DNA of 64,000 bases from Lindgomyces ingoldianus (Eukaryota > Ascomycota > Dothideomycetes > Pleosporales > Lindgomycetaceae). Position numbers and translations under genes: made by a program. Under the pieces are notes generated by a model. It was not told the DNA's origin. It worked only from the letters and a program-made list of their open reading frames with translations, and searched no databases. Shown in pieces: positions 9,008 to 20,818 of the stretch (position 1 is its first letter; each line of letters starts with the position of its first letter). The stretch lies in NCBI RefSeq assembly GCF_010093535.1, contig NW_022985173.1, forward strand, positions 539,919 to 603,918, in the 5' to 3' direction.

Positions 9008-11930
9008 CTAGGGTGCAGATGCATTAGGCTCGTCACGTTCAAACTTGCATATCCATACCCTTCCATGTCCAGTACCAATACCAATCATTTTCTCGGATAC
9101 CGTCATATCCGAGGGCCGATACTCCGACGGTAGCCACAATAGTTTCTCTAAATTGCATGTTATCCACATACTATCTGAACTCAAACTTAGGCCGATATTG
9201 TCATCCGACCCTGATACTAGCCGCGTAGAGTCGTGGGAGAAGGCCACTGACGTGACCAAGTCGCTATGGCCTTGGAGCGTCTGGAGGCAGTCGCCACTGC
9301 TCGCATCCCAGATCTTGACTGTATTGTCATATAACCCTGATACTAGCCGCGTAGAGTCGTGGGAGAAGGCCACTAACCTGACCCCCCCGCTATGGCCTTC
9401 AAGCGTCAGGAGGCAGGGACTCCATTTCTCTTACATAGCTAGCTTTATTGTGATCTAGCTAGGCTCTTCTATCTTAAAAAGACTTCTTATTAGACTGCAA
9501 GTAGGACTAAACATAAGTGCAGACATATACGCCTGAAGAGGACTGTTCTCTATTGCCCTCTTGTGATACATACTAAATTAACGTACGTCTTAAACTTGCT
9601 TAATTAATCCCAGTGTACCTACTTGTCCCTATATTATGTTAATATTATAAGTCTTTATATATATTATTGTTAAACTAATACTTACCTAAAGTAATAGCTT
9701 AAGTTTTGCTATTAAAACTATCCTAGCCAGCATGCTCTTGCAGAGGCTGAGAGCCTCAAGCTAGTATAGGTACTTCTTGCATGAGCTGAGGAGGGGGCAT
9801 ATGGCAAACGACTCGACAAGGGAGCGAGATCCAAACAAGGTGGATTGAACGAGTGTATTGTAAGGTCTAAGGAGCTCGATAGAGCTCTGGGCTGACTATA
9901 TACTGTACGAGAGAGGAGCTATGCCTAATGAGTGAATAGTGCAGTGCATGGGTATGATATCGCGTGAGACACGTGCGACAGTACTTTCTCTGCAGAAAGC
10001 TGTCAACAGCGCCTCTGTCCTTTAGGTCAACTCTGTAATTTCTACAAGAGTTAGCATTCTAATCATAAAGGTGGTCAATCTAGTAGATACACAAGTAGCG
10101 TGACGTCGCTAATAGGTCAGGATCTAGCGGTTTAATTCTCCTAGCAGGATGCCTAAACAAACGTAAGCTGTACATATCCTAATGTAGCGTCTTAGACATA
10201 ACTTTAAGCAATCTTAAGTAGATGATGTAGTGCGCCTCCTCTGTTCTAAATAGGAAAATTTTGTTAAAGGCCTTTGCAAATAGGAAGTCCCTTGCAGATT
10301 AATGTACAAAATACAAAGTGTCCCCTTAAATAGTAAGGAAAGAGTCACACAGGCTAATAATCTCTTGTAACAACCTAAGGTCATTATGCATATTCTTAAG
10401 CATCTTAACAAGAGATGTCAGTTCCTTTAGTGTAATTAGTTAGTATACAATCGCGATTAAGGCCAATATTTGCTTACAGAGATAAGAATGTTCTAACTTA
10501 TATATCTGCTCTGCTATTCGCTTGTAAATAGAATCTAGTCTAGGTAGAAATGCGTTTAACATTGCAACAGTATTCTATCCTGGGATCTTTTTAAAGTTTT
10601 AACAGACTAAAGCTACCTAGAGGAAGGTATCATGCGCATGTAAGGATAGATAGTCTAATACAGCGCCTTAAGTTTTGTTGTTGTAATTCTTCTTCTTTGC
10701 TAGCTAAAGCACCCTGTGTTTAATAAATATGCTAACTGCTGTAGAAACAGAGTCTGCATTTAGTTCTAGGCAGAGCCTAACTTTATGTCCCGCTCTCTCT
10801 AGACGCTCCTTAATGTTAGGCTAGTTGCAACTAGAGACAACCCACTTAGTCTAAGAAGATATAGAGGACTTCTAGATAATAAAGTCTAACAGTTTTGCTA
10901 AATCTGCTATACATTTATTAAGCGCGTTAATAATTAAGTAGGCGCTGTTAAAGCTTAGGTCCTTAAGGATGTTTATAAAGATCTTAGACAAGGCAACCTA
11001 GGTATTTGTATCCTTAAAAAGGTCCTTGCCAGCATGCTTGTACTTTTTCTGTATATAGGAGACAAGTAATAGTTGCTAGTCAACAAGCATATACAGCAGA
11101 CCTTGCAGCACAGTTGTGGCGTTGTTGATTCGCAAGTCTGTGGCCTAATAGAAGAAGTAGGACAGGAGATCTGTTTTAATTATTAACTTCTCTAAATTGT
11201 TTACAATGCCGCAAAGCAGCATTGTCTTACCCCTACTAGATCCCCTTTAACCCATAGCAGTTGACTCTGTTAGTTGCTACACTATTGTTAGAAGTCTAAG
11301 TTCTTAAGAATCTAGTGGTAAGAGTCTAGTAGCAGTCCTCCCTAAGTGTCTTTAATGCGCTTTTTGTTATTAGAGGGGTCAGTTAAGCGTAAATCTTGAA
11401 GGCATTTGTTCTGCTTGTTAATCTCCTCCTTAAGCCTTTTAAACGCACTTGCAGATCCTTCTCCATAGCGAAGAGACATTTTGACGTTAAAGATACTAAG
11501 TAGTGAGTACGCTTTGTCTTCGTCTACCTTTTTCTTGCGGCATTGCATCCACAAAAATCGCTTAGTGTCGCTAAACTAAGATAAACGTGCTCCTTTAAGC
11601 GCTTTATTAGGAATTCTTGTAATTTCATAGATGTGTTGTCTTAGCGATTGTTTGTCGCCAAGTTTCTTCTTGTCTCGGGAGAAGAATTCAACTAAAGTTG
11701 GCGCAAGAAGCTCCTGGAGGGTCTAGCCCTGGGTGAACCATTTGCTTTGCCGAAAAGCCTGCTCCCAAGTACATTGAGAGGGATCATCGTCTGCTTTTCG
11801 CTTGATTGTTGAAACATCGGAAAGATAGACATAACATCTCACTGCATTCTGATACCAACGAAACATAGAGTTGATAGCGTCCCGAACCTCTACGGGGTTG
11901 GAATCATCAATGCAAACTCATACCACACTT
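9008..11930 (-). pseudogene. HET-NACHT-WD40 (NLR-type) pseudogene
   Basis: Read on the minus strand, domains appear in the order known for fungal HNWD/HET-E-type proteins, which are STAND receptors controlling heterokaryon incompatibility and cell death. The HET part (11930-11450) reads CIDDSNPVEVRDAINSMFRW, then KWFTQG-stop-TLQELLAP and EDKAYSLLSIFNV. The NACHT part (about 11260-10600) reads KTMLLCGIV after the Walker A site and YLIINALNKC where Walker B YLIIDALDEC is expected. The WD40 end (9440-9050) has VAFSHDSTRLVSG and DNTVKIWDASSGDC, then LLWLPSEYRPS. Damage is heavy: many TAG/TAA at Trp and Gln positions, D-to-N changes, a frameshift just before the Walker A lysine, and a 206-bp LTR inserted at 9775-9980. 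The start of the HET domain is missing. The lesions are RIP-like, plausible because this is a multicopy family. Only about two WD repeats remain. Confidence 0.9.
9775..9980 (-). mobile_element. Solo LTR-like element, copy 2, inside the NLR pseudogene
   Basis: A 206-bp copy of the element at 5385-5586, flanked by the 5-bp duplication GTACT at 9770-9774 and 9981-9985. It interrupts the segment between the NACHT and WD40 regions of the pseudogene, whose frame continues on both sides (DRGAVDSFL before, then KYLY-stop-LEALSLC). The insert is later than the gene and is less damaged than its surroundings. Confidence 0.8.
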
Positions 11931-13939
11931 GCGACAACATTGACTTTGTTGAACCGCTTACTTAACCTGTAATTTTTACTACTTAGCTTATTTTTTAGAT
12001 TATGTATAATCCCTTTCTCTAATATTTAAAACTACCTATTTTTACAATCTTTATTAGACGCACATCCTTATGATTAGACCGCTCTAGATTAGAGGCCTAA
12101 AACTAGGAACCCCCCTTTTTTCTTATTTATAATAATAGCAGATAATAATTAAGTAAAATCTACTCTAACATAAAGCTGTTTCCGGATCTAATCTTCAGTT
12201 ACGCAGGGGTGTAACGTGAGTAATGAGTAAGCAGCCTGAGCTCGCCATAAGCCGACGCGAGCCAGCGTGATCGTGCCTGATTTCCTCCCTCTTGCCTAAG
12301 CAGCATGAAGAGGGTCTAAATTTGGGCCCCATTAATTTGTAGGGATGTTAGGTGTTTGGAACTAATTAGTCCTATTTTCAGGACCCCATCACGCTTGCTG
12401 GGACCAAGAATGGCTGAAGCTTACCTATGAGAGTGCTCCTAAGATCACAAGCTGCCCGGGAGAATTCTTACTCTTGAGGATGCGGCGAGAACATTGATGC
12501 TGGGACAGTATGCAACAGAGAGGGCGACGCATTAGCAAACGGTGTGCCAATCTTTGCATGCGAAGCCTTTGCACAGCCCACACACAGCCTCCACATTATG
12601 CGCAATTATGATAAAAGCGCTTATATCTCCCTAATACTGTAGCTAACCTTCCTGATCACTTACTAACTGCTATTGTCTTAATTTTTGATTTACAGCTATC
12701 CTTGCGGCCTGGAACTGTAGTTGAGTGATACAACTTCTTCACTTCCAAAACTGCAGAGACTGACCCCGATTTCATCCCCAAAGCTGTTTTCCTCTTAATC
12801 TGCAGGGCTTAGATCCACATCCTTAAAACTGCAATCTAAGGATATCCTTGAAATGAGCGGCTAGCACTAGATTAATAATAACACTAACGACGCTTCTCAC
12901 TATGCTTAGACACTTGTATGTGATCATATAGAAACTGTGATGGATTATCATCGGGATCCACAGCCTCCTCCCGCACCTTACAATAACGATGCAACAAAGC
13001 TATTTATGATCCATTGTTGTTGCCTTTAAGCAAGATAAGGATGTTGTGCTTGCCCGCCTGGTCAAGGCAGCTGTTGACGTCTAGAATAGGGCAGTTGGCG
13101 AGGAATTAACTGCGGTTAATAATTTCCTTCAACAAACTGTAGATACTGTCAGGAGTGGTGGGGCGACATTAGCCGTCTTGCAGAGTGTTCTTAAGACTCT
13201 GATACAATGCGACAAAGCATAGAGAAGTGCATTATCTTTAGCAGCGTCTTTGACAAGCAGGGCCCCCTCTAGAATAGAAATATCTGTTACGGCTAAGCTG
13301 TTCACAGTTAGCTCCTTAGCAGGACTAGGAGTATATATGTAGCTTGTCTTTTGTTTCTAGTCAATTAACGCAGTTCTCTACTTCACCTTCCTCCTTAGAG
13401 CCTTGTTCTGCTCTAACAATATCTGTTAAACGCAAGACGTTTGAGGTTCCTTTCTAGGACTTATTAGAATACTTTTGGAGATTAAAACGTCTAGACACAC
13501 CTTGTCATAGTTGTCACTAACTATTTCTTGATAGACCACTGCTCTGTACCTTCGCTAGATACGATTCGCAATCATCAACAACTTCAGATATCTATATACG
13601 CATTCTTAATTGTTATTTCGCATGCTTACAGTCAGACCGCATATTTTTTATTCTAGTTTCTTACGTCTAGGATGCTTTAATCTGCGTAGCAAACAAATTA
13701 GGAGCGCATAATAATAAGGCTGCCCCCTTGCTTATTAATACACTTAAAGCCTTATTTAAGGGCGCAAAAGATGCCTATAATTCTAAGGTAGAGTTTTAGC
13801 ATAACTACTTTAGTGTTCCCTAATAGCAAACAGCAATTAAGGATTCTATCCTTCTCTACCTTCTATTAATATACAGTCTTGCAGAAGAAATTCTAGTCTA
13901 TATAGCTAACATTTCACTATCTTCTGCTGCTCTCTTAAT
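11931..13939. other. Degraded DNA with a coding-like patch
   Basis: The sequence is partly RIP-like. At about 13010-13265 the plus strand reads DVVLARLVKAAVDV, TAG, NRAVGEELTAVNNFLQQTV, and further on QSVLKTLIQCDKA, TAG, RSALSLAASLT. This looks like a helical protein in which TGG became TAG. The antisense frame is also fairly open, so the strand is uncertain. I do not recognise the family. The rest shows no gene. Confidence 0.4.
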
Positions 13940-14475
13940 TATTAGAAATCAGCGCTAGGCGGATCTTTTGTTGCTCTAAGCATTTAAGGTTATTCCCCTC
14001 TTGCGCACCTTGTGTAATTCCTAATAGATGCAACAGATGTAGGTAACTCTTAAGTATTCCTAATGCAAAAGCGCATGCATTATAGATTAGTTAAACTAGA
14101 TTTAGAGACATTGTAATAAGAATAGCCTGTTCGCTAGAGATACGTTTACGCAACTTGTTAATAGCGGCTAGGCGATGTTAATTAGCTTGTTTCAACATGC
14201 CAAAAGTATCGCTCGCAATCTTAGCTTGCTAGGCAAATTCCTTAGTAGAATAGCATCTAGAGAGAATAGCCTACGTTAATTATGCCTTGGTGAAGCGTTG
14301 GAGCTGGTTGCTAGGAAGCAATGCTTCTTGTTTCGAGATCGCTTCTTTGCTATCTATATGTTGCTAAACTGTACTGTCGTACCACGGCCACGCAGGGGCC
14401 AAAGGAAGCGCACACGTTGGAATTTTTAAATCAAAGATATGACCTACCTCACTTAATTTTCGCCAGAGAGAACGG
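13940..14475 (-). pseudogene. Unrecognised RIP-damaged coding remnant
   Basis: One minus-strand frame stays open apart from TAA/TAG/TGA stops at scattered positions. It reads RSLWRKLSEVGHIFDLKIP and LPLAPAWPWYDSTV, then SKQEALLPSNQLQRFTKA and KIASDTFGMLKQAN, later INKLRKRISSEQAILITMSL. Amino-acid composition and continuity look like real protein, and the stops fit Gln or Trp codons hit by RIP. No domain was recognised. The 5' end toward 14550 is unclear. Confidence 0.45.
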
Positions 14476-14699
14476 CAACTACTTGTTCGGACTATGATAT
14501 GAAGCTACGGTGTAGAACCAAACATTCTGCCTTCGTTGCAAAATGCAGCAGCTAATTACTTTACATTCCCTCCACCGTTGAATTTACTCGACTAATCGTT
14601 CTAATACTAGGCTTTGCTCCCTGAACACTGAATGGACCAACTCGTTACATTCGCACCTCGTGGAATCGATGCGAATCATATATATTACCGCCTCCAAAA

Positions 14700-15753
14700 T
14701 CATTGGCCATGCCCACCAAGCCTAGGCTCCGGGGCAGCAGTCTCCTCCATCACTGCCGGCTGCGTACCGATATTGAGAACTGTTTGTGATGAGGCAATTT
14801 CGGGGTCACCTTGAAGCGTCAATTGGTTCTGGGGTTGGTGTAAGCTATGATACCAATATTTTCACAGGGAGTCAAAGTACCGTGTACTCAAGCGGAAGTT
14901 GCAGTACTTTCCCCCACGGGAAATTATCTGCACTAAAATCGTCGCAAGTGAGATCCATGGGGAGCAATGGTGTTTTTCCATCCAGAAGGACTGGATGATC
15001 GTTCTTTGGTACGAGGCGACGAAGGTCCACAGAAAATTTCACCGTCGGCTTCACAACCACCTTCATCCACACTGGTTGGCCTGGCTCGTTCAGGAACACA
15101 GTAGCAGCTCGAAATTGACGAAAGATACCATCCTTCTGGGCTGCATTTTCCGTCAACTCCCAGGACACTGCATTTGGAGCCTCATCGTGGTCATCATCCC
15201 AGTCGAGATTGCCGTGCACCTCCATCCGATTTTCGTGGTGTTCTGCCCGCTCTATGCCTCCCGTTCCAGTGACCCCAGCTGAGAGTCCGATGGGACTTTG
15301 GAACAATAGCGGAATCGAAATGTCAAGATATTTGGTCTCATCCACAACCTTTACTATTCCATATACTGACTTCGGTGCTATATTCACCACCTTGGGGTCT
15401 TGATTGGGGTCTCCTGAAATAACTCGGTGATCGTTGGCATCAACGGCCCTGGTAAGCTCGACTTCTATTCTTGCGTAGTTGTATCGGCAGGCTCTCTTCG
15501 ACTGAAAGGAGAAGGAGAAGTCAATCGCAACAAGGCAAGCAGGCTTTGACTTGTAGGTTCCATACTGGACTCTGTTCAATACTGCGCTGAACGAGGTTCC
15601 TCCGATGTTTTCCTGGGTGGCTAGCGGTCGATTAACACGGCTTTTGTTCTTGATGCTAAGTGTTGGTGTGGCTTCGGATTCCTCTAGAATGGTATCGAAC
15701 CTGCCATTGATTGGGTACGCCATTTTCGTGTTGGAATCCAGGGTTGATTGCAT
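14700..15753 (-). CDS. Unknown beta-rich protein, divergent partner of the CHAT gene
   Basis: Two exons on the minus strand: 15753-14881 (291 codons) and 14828-14700 (42 codons plus TGA), 333 residues in total. The 52-bp intron 14829-14880 begins GTACTT, has a branch-like agcttacacc and ends CCAG. Without splicing, the frame would stop two codons later. I start at the ATG that begins MQSTLDSNTK. A second ATG lies ten codons on (MAYPING), and the frame is open a little further upstream without an ATG. No signal peptide or membrane segment is visible. The middle has alternating hydrophobic strands (CLVAIDFSFSF, YNYARIEVELTRA, VWMKVVVKPTVKFSVDL), suggesting a beta-sandwich. An acidic loop (NLDWDDDHDEAP) splits it. 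The C-terminal exon is Pro/Glu-rich and looks disordered. I do not recognise the family. It is divergent from the TPR-CHAT gene, whose start is 1.1 kb away, and a foldback MITE begins 52 bp upstream of the start codon. Confidence 0.75.
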
Positions 15754-15804
15754 AGTGAGTCCGGTTTGACGATCAAGAAAACTTTTGTGACTGATGCGGC
15801 TGAG

Positions 15805-16334
15805 CAGTGCTGGCAAAAATTAAACCAATTGGAACCAATCGACTATCGGCAATTGCCGATTATGGCTAACTAATTATCTGATAATCGGTGCACAGACTAG
15901 GTTCAAGAATGATCTTTTCCTACATAAGAGCTACAAAGTACTTTATAAGAGCAAAGTTGTAGAGCTCTGTAAGCACATTCAAACAAGCTACGTATTGTAC
16001 AAATCTGACATGTTTTGGCAGAGTTATCAAAGAAATACTCTGCAGCCAGCCTGTCGTGGGCAGCAGGCAGCCCCATCAGGCTCGTCTGCTCGCGCGAAAC
16101 AGTAATTCTGCGATAACTCTGCCAAAACATGTCAGATTTGTACAATACGTAGCTTGTTTGAATGCGCTTACAGAGCTCTACAACTTTGCTCTTATAAAGT
16201 ACTGTATAGCTCCTACGTAAAAAAAGTTTCAAAAAACCGTGCTGATTAAACCAACTATCGCGATAAACCGATTATGATTGAACCAATCGATAATCGGTTC
16301 CAATCGGTTCGCCCCCCAATCGTTGCCAGCACTG
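15805..16334. mobile_element. Foldback hAT-type MITE in a divergent promoter
   Basis: 530 bp. Both ends begin CAGTGCTGGCAA when read inward, with a perfect 8-bp duplication CGGCTGAG at 15797-15804 and 16335-16342, the hallmark of hAT insertion. The outer arms share runs such as ccaattggaaccaatcg. The core is a long palindrome, annotated separately. There is no coding capacity. It sits between two divergent start codons, 52 bp from one and 547 bp from the other. Confidence 0.88.
15921..16219. repeat. 108-bp-arm inverted repeat (hairpin)
   Basis: Left arm 15921-16028 and right arm 16112-16219 are nearly perfect reverse complements (tacataagagctac... and its mirror ...gctcctacgta), separated by an 83-bp GC-richer spacer. 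Transcription through it would give a long stem suitable for dicing into small RNAs. It lies inside the hAT-type MITE. Confidence 0.9.
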
Positions 16335-16342
16335 CGGCTGAG

Positions 16343-16881
16343 ATCGGCTTGAGTGGGTCGGACTACCTGCACCACTCAACCATTCGAGTTTCAGTCTGGC
16401 CAAAGAACACCATAAACCAGAGAAAATAACATGGAGTTTTCTCTATTCGGAGTATCCTGCGCAATTTATAAAGTTTGAGGAGTATCCTTTCAAATTTCTG
16501 ATACTCTGAAGGGCGTAGGTCACCGACTCCTTCCTAGGTTGTAATTGGTCGGGAATGCCAAGGCATCATTCACAACTTCCTGGGGCTCCTCACTTTACCT
16601 ACCAAAACACCTATCTTTGAGCGTTAGCAATCCACGCACCCGTTCTTCAGATGTGATAAAGTGAGCGAGTAAGTTTCTATGAAAGTTCTCTAGGAGCATC
16701 CTCGCTGACCTGATATAGCCCATCGTGCCCATGGCTTGACAGCGATACGTCGGTCGACATTAGCCTGGACATTAGCGGCCCCGATCTCCTACTCACGGTC
16801 TGCAAACTCGTAAGCGCTTGAATAACCATCGGCCGTTGCAGCTCAGTTGGCGACCGGAAGAGTCTCCTGATCGCGATCAAG
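16343..16881. promoter_or_regulatory. Upstream region of the TPR-CHAT gene
   Basis: About 540 bp between the MITE and the ATG. The frame of the gene is open back to a TGA at 16819-16821 but contains no earlier ATG. A pyrimidine-rich patch lies around 16595-16650. No clear TATA box was identified. A direct repeat of ggagtatcct lies near 16450-16485. Confidence 0.4.
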
Positions 16882-19800
16882 ATGTTGAATACAATCGAGA
16901 AGCTCAGACAGTATCGGGCTAAAGGGCAGTTCGACTCTGGTCATGAATATGTCTGTAACCTCGCACAAAGTGTTCAAGAAGATAAACAGGTAGCAATTGA
17001 GGTCGCACAGCTCTATCTCGTGCAAGGGCACTTTATTCGGGCACTGGCAGCTTGTGAAAAAGCACGAGTTCCTTTGTTTGATGAGGGCCTTGATGAGTAT
17101 TCATCCGAAGTGCTCAACGAGGACAGCGTCTGCTTGGAGCTCATTCATGCGTTCGTCAATATATCTCGGCATTCGAAGCTATATACTGCGCTAAGAAAGG
17201 CTTCCATAGCGCACAAGTTATGGCTTGGCCAAGAGGGTAATCTCTCTCCTAGATATTTGCTTTTCGAGTGTGCCGTGCTAATCTTGGAGTTACCAGTCGA
17301 ACAAGAGGTGATGAAGTTGAATATCCCAAGCATGAGTCCTATTGAAATCCAGAGCAAGATTGGAAAAATCATTAAGCAACGTGATGGCCTGGGTGCTCTC
17401 CCTTCTGAGCTGGGCAAGGAGCATCGCTCTACGGTGTCAGAATCTCGAGTAAGTCCTTCAAACTCGCTACCTAGCCGTACTCGAATACTTTTAACAGCGC
17501 CCAGATTCTCATGGAATATTGGTATTATAAAATTTTCACATCGTGCTCGGAACAAGGCCTTACCGATGAGCCACAAGCCGAAACTAAAAAGCGGGCGAGT
17601 AAGCGGATCAGCGATCTCTACACATATGTGGTCCAAAACAATCGACTTCGGGAAGCTCGATACTTACTCTATCATTGCGTCAGCTTACTGGAAGACAACG
17701 CGAAAGTACCGCTTATGTTGGGACAATTCTTAGAGTGTCTTGAAGGCACTTCATTCGATGTTGAGAAAGCACAGACACACCTGGACTTAGCGGAATGGCA
17801 AATCCGATATACCTTTCCTGCGTCTGCCTCTACAGTTGAGCATCAGTTGCAAGAAGCCAAGCGCCTCTTCGAGAAGACGGATCACACCCATGGCGGTCTG
17901 GATGTTGCGGACCTTCGACTACTCTTGCCTAGAGCGTACGAAAACCTTGAGGAACTATTTCGCGCAAAATCTGAGAATGCAGCTGCCTATTTCTCCAAAT
18001 CCTGCTACCTCAAGGGTCTGAGATGTCTTCTTTTTGCAATCCCCAAAGCCTTCGAGATTGGCACATTGGATAACCTCGTCGAGCAGAGTATCGACCTTCT
18101 TCATAAAATCATCTCCCACGTAGGCGCGGAGCTTTACACACAACTTACTTTCATTGATATAACTTCGCAGTCTTTGCTTCGGGCCCCAGAGTATGGGCAT
18201 GCCCTGCACTCGCTGGAATCATACATCAAGAGTGTGCCAGAAGAAATAGGTCCTAGGTATCACAGCTACTTGTACCTCTCTCTTCGCAAGGTCTATTCAT
18301 CGCTCGGAAATATTACCGAAGCCAGAGAGTGTGCAAAGAAGGCTCTCGAGATCTCTTCTTGCAACAGAAATTCCTACATCGATCAATCCGATGCAGCACT
18401 AGAACTTGCGACTGTAGAATGGGATGCTAGAGTGGAGCATGCCCCCGGATCACCTGAAGAGCTTCGACAAATCGAGAAGGTAATTGATCTCCTCCAAACA
18501 TGGGCTGAAAAGGATGCTAGTCATTCATACTTGTATGGGGAACGAATGAAGTGTCATGAATTAGGAATCATCGAAAATTACCTCTTCAACTTCCACCATT
18601 TCGAAGACGCAGGGAATAAGGCCAAGCAATGGTTCAGTCGCGCTCAGAGAGGAAGCCAAGAAAGTGGCATCCCATCATATGAAGACATCAACGGACGGGT
18701 AGACGAACTAATCGCAGTCCGCAACTTTGAAGAGGCTATTAGGTTAGCCAAGAGTGGCTTAGAGCAATGGCAGTCGGCTCCGGATCCCCCTAGATTCCAT
18801 CTCGCACAAGGATTCTTTCGAGTTGGGACAACACTTCACCTTAGCGCCGGACACATGATTACCTCGGGCTCAGTTGAAACTAGCGAAGATGTCCTAGAAT
18901 ATGCGCGGATATTGATGGAAGCCATGCGGTATTCATATGAGGCTCTAAAAGCCTACCGGAGCACTGGAGGAGCGAAGATGACAGTCACTTGTACCAATCA
19001 CATATGGCTCGCGATACAAGATATCAAGCAAGTATCGGAAGATGTTGGATTGAAATACCTGGAAGCCTACCTTAGAGAGCTGGAAATTACAGAATCATTT
19101 TGTGACAGCATCCGGCGGAGTCTTGCGTCTACGGAGAAGATCCGGTCCCTATTAGTAAAGCGTCAACTCGTTTCTAATGACGATCAGCGAAAGTTCTATA
19201 GTCTAGCGACACAAAGCTGCATCCAACTGATGGATCCCGGGTCCGCATGGACATGGATACAAAAGGGCAAGGCCAGAGCGTTGTCGGACCTTTTCGGCAT
19301 ACGTGCGTTTGTGCCTTCTAGCCTCCTTCAAGCCATTCATGACGACCCTGTTGCCCACAAGCTCTACCAACAAGAAATTAAGAGTACCCAGAGTGCTCTC
19401 CATGCGTCTCCGCAGGCCTATATCGGCGCTACACGCAAGGTCATGTCAGACCGAGAAGCCATGAAAGCAGTTCCGGTTCTCGCACAACTCCTTGCAATTC
19501 GAGAAGGTGCTTTTGATGTTAGCTTGGAAACATCATTCATACAGCAGTCCCTAAATCTGTCCAATATCGGAGGACAAAAGCTGAAGTATGTCGACTGGTA
19601 CTTTTTGCCGAAGTCAGAGGGATCCACTGAGGCCATTGCCATCTTCGTTCGCGATTTGTCGGGGAATACTTCTATTCGTCAGCTCACGGTCACGGTCTCA
19701 GACGTCCAAGAATGGATCCGAAAAGTTTTTGAGCCTCCGGAGGGTGCTGAACCAGAGCTGAAAAGGAAAGCAGGAAACAGAACCTTGTGGGAGCTCAATG

Positions 19801-20681
19801 GTCTTTTGGATGGTGTTGATGAATATACCGATGAGGGTGACCTGTTGGTTCTGTCTCCTTGCGGTATTTTGAACTCGGTTCCACTCCATGGCCTTAAGGT
19901 TGGTGGTCGAGTATTGATAGACAGAAACCTAATCATATACTCGTCAAGCGCTGCCATCTTCAGGCAGTGCCAGGCTCGTGCAGCGGCGTCTGCACATATC
20001 TCAACATCTCCCAGCGGGATCAAGGAGGCACATAGTCGCAATGACTTCTTAGCAGTCTACGAAGAAAGCTCAAGTCTTGCAGCCGAAGAGCGGACGAGCA
20101 TTTTCACCAGCGTCAAGAACATTGCCGAGAGTTTCCGCGGCAACATAAAGTTGGGACAAGAAGTCACTAAGACCGCATTTATGGAAACCTGTCGAGATGC
20201 TTCATGGCTTTTCTACCATGGCCATGCTATCTACGACAAGCAAGAACTTTTGGAATCTGGACTCGTATTGAGCGATCACAACTTGACTATCTCCGACATC
20301 TTCGATGGCGCTGCAATGCAAAATTCGCCTCATGTAACTGTCATTGCGTGCGACTCGGGAACACAGCAAATTGCGCCCGGCGATGAACCCCTCGGTGTTG
20401 TTCCTGCTTTGCTCTTCGCAGGAGCGACATCCGTCCTAGGATGCATCTGGCCAATTGAGAGTTGGGCCGGAAGAATTTTCAGCGAGAAGTTTCACGCACA
20501 CCTGGCCGCACAGATGACGAATGGAAACAATGAAGGCGGCTCTCACACTGTTGTGAACCTTGCGGCTGCGTTGAGAGATGCGGTCAGGGAGATGATGGAT
20601 AAGAAGAGTGTTGAGACGAGACTGCCCTACTTTTGGGCTTCATTTGTACTTCACGGATGCTGGTTTCATGCTAGCCCGTGA
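16882..20681 (+). CDS. TPR-CHAT caspase-like protease
   Basis: Two exons, 16882-17448 and 17505-20681, joined by a 56-bp intron (GTAAGT at 17449, ...CGCCCAG ending at 17504) that falls between codons. The product is 1247 residues. Residues 1 to about 760 are helical repeats of TPR type. A bridge at about 770 reads AWTWIQKGKARALSDLFG, the motif that usually precedes CHAT. The CHAT domain runs from about 955 to the end: LSPCGILNSVPLHGL, then FYHGHAIYD with the catalytic His1096, then VIACDSG with the catalytic Cys1138, then GDEPLGVVPALLFAGATSV. Both residues of the caspase-fold dyad are present, so the enzyme should be a competent cysteine peptidase. The family includes separase-like and bacterial TPR-CHAT proteases that cleave a neighbouring effector. 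The gene shows no RIP and no stops. The divergent 333-residue gene is its obvious candidate partner. Substrate and trigger are unknown. Confidence 0.93.
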
Positions 20682-20818
20682 TAAGCGGTGTGAGTTAGTT
20701 GGAGTGTGGTGGATTTCGCATCCACTCTCGACCGATGCTTTTCTGTTCCTCTATATCAATGCATCGGCTTCTTTCGAACGACGCGGCCGGCAGTGACAAC
20801 CCCTCCCAATTAGAAAAC

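Noticed and set aside
9045..9458. Plus-strand ORF of 137 codons
   Set aside because: Antisense of the WD40 repeats of the NLR pseudogene.
14899..15282. Plus-strand ORF of 127 codons
   Set aside because: Antisense shadow of the 333-residue gene.
14700..15753. 333-residue protein as a gasdermin-like pore former
   Set aside because: I see no gasdermin-type N-terminal features; only the gene arrangement resembles those loci.
15903..16232. Minus-strand ORF of 109 codons
   Set aside because: Lies within the MITE hairpin; the codons mirror themselves and no protein features are seen.
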